Source of the DNA: Euonymus europaeus
Taxonomy: Eukaryota > Streptophyta > Magnoliopsida > Celastrales > Celastraceae
DNA: 64,000 bases
Direction of reading: 5' to 3'
Assembly: GCA_963580455.1 (NCBI GenBank)
Contig: OY756960.1
Span: 24,487,238 to 24,551,237, forward strand
The notes under the pieces are model-generated. The model was not told where the DNA came from and searched no databases. It worked only from the letters and a program-made list of their open reading frames with translations. The position numbers were made by a program, and so were the translations under genes. The first letter of the stretch is position 1; each line of letters opens with the position of its first letter. Below are positions 63,403 through 64,000 of the stretch, piece after piece.

Positions 63403-64000
63403 ATGGATCCAACCATCGTCACGTCCGAAGAGCTCAAGATGTTTCATTTGATCGATCGCGAGCTCTACATTGTACTTGTCATGCACTTATGTAGAGACCC
63501 ACGTGAATGTATGGAGGTGATGGGCCTGTGGCTTTGGCTCGAGCGGATGGGATACGGCGATATAGTACAAAAGATGTTGTCTTTGCCATTCATTCTAATC
63601 AACGAGTTGGCGGACGAGGCTGTCCTCTGCATCAACTGCATTCAAAACCCTAATCTCGTCTCATCATTGGATCTCAACGACATTCCTATGATCCAAAGTC
63701 TTCTAGACACGGAAATATCTCTTCAGTTCTTCCTAGAAGACAGATCAACCAAGTCTCAAGAATTCTCAAACGTGGTGCACGAAGTGTGTCTCAAAGCACT
63801 AAGCGATCTCATGTACTTGGCCATTGAAAGAAACAGCACTCAAAGCTTGGTTGATGCACACAACATTTTGCCAAATTTTCCGCCATCTGTGATTCACCAT
63901 GGATTTGCTCCAAATGAGTACGGACCGAATGTGATGCCGTCCTCCACCCATTCTGAAGTGCCCCAAGATAATAGGACCATGTTTGTGACATTCTCTAAGG
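63403..64000 (+). CDS. Plant RRM-family protein, N-terminal part (runs off the right edge)
   Basis: An open frame without stop runs from the acceptor at 63366 to the window end. Two in-frame ATGs occur, at 63382 and 63403; the second (MDPTIVTSEELKMFH) looks like the family start. About 199 residues follow: a helical region with CRDPRECMEVMGLWLWLERMG and LINELADEAVLCINCI, a variable linker, then RTMFVTFSK, which resembles the first beta strand (RNP2) of an RNA-recognition motif. I recall this as a plant-only family of RRM proteins with a conserved N-terminal helical domain, function largely unknown. The RRM proper and the 3' end lie outside the window. Confidence 0.7.
   Translation, partial: MDPTIVTSEELKMFHLIDRELYIVLVMHLCRDPRECMEVMGLWLWLERMGYGDIVQKMLSLPFILINELADEAVLCINCIQNPNLVSSLDLNDIPMIQSLLDTEISLQFFLEDRSTKSQEFSNVVHEVCLKALSDLMYLAIERNSTQSLVDAHNILPNFPPSVIHHGFAPNEYGPNVMPSSTHSEVPQDNRTMFVTFSK

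Overview
This window is nuclear DNA from a eudicot plant. The genes are interrupted by GT..AG introns, intergenic DNA is AT-rich, and plant-specific families occur (a type-C G-gamma subunit, a subtilase of the SBT1 group, a CYP71-clan P450, an aleurain-like protease with an NPIR signal). Plant transposable elements of nearly every class are present. I saw no bacterial-type operon, CRISPR array or viral genome. Species cannot be fixed from this window.

Layout. 1-1266 (-): 5' part of a strictosidine-synthase-like gene running off the left edge. 2391-2947: Tourist-like MITE. 3393-5548: solo LTR with TSD TAGGA. 5697-11277: full-length Ty3/gypsy chromovirus with TSD ACATT, young by LTR divergence but carrying two stops and two frameshifts. 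13974-15905 (+): type-C G-gamma (AGG3/GS3/DEP1-like) gene. 17059-20137 (-): SBT1 subtilase. 23690-27153 (-): RBX1, the RING subunit of cullin-RING ligases, with an 858-bp hAT element in intron 3. 27490-31855: probable Helitron-like accessory block with LRR receptor-kinase exon remnants and tandem repeats. 31859-33638: long-TIR foldback element. 34120-36145: decayed Harbinger transposase. 36241-37833 (-): CYP92-like P450 with a frameshift. 40428-43321 (+): aleurain-like cysteine protease with one in-frame stop. 44387-52928 (+): FIP1-like membrane/coiled-coil protein with a MITE in intron 1 and a 1.08-kb MULE-type long-TIR element in intron 11. 53220-54070: GC-richer block, possibly organellar. 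54701-61639 (-): complete 15-exon TTLL12-like gene. 63403-64000 (+): 5' part of a probable RRM-protein gene leaving the right edge.

The genes are ordinary, independently transcribed plant genes without operon logic. They cover G-protein signalling (organ size), proteolysis (subtilase, vacuolar cysteine protease, ubiquitin ligase), secondary metabolism (P450, SSL) and tubulin-ligase-like functions. Exon models were built by hand from splice consensus, and the summed lengths close in frame for every complete gene: G-gamma 211 aa, subtilase 755, RBX1 118, FIP1-like 348, TTLL12 864. Two otherwise well-preserved genes (P450 and aleurain) each carry a single disabling lesion, and the FIP1-like gene needs a non-AG acceptor at exon 8. 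These three are the gene-level oddities most worth checking. Most of the remaining novelty is in transposable-element architecture. I do not see convincing evidence of a wholly new biological system.
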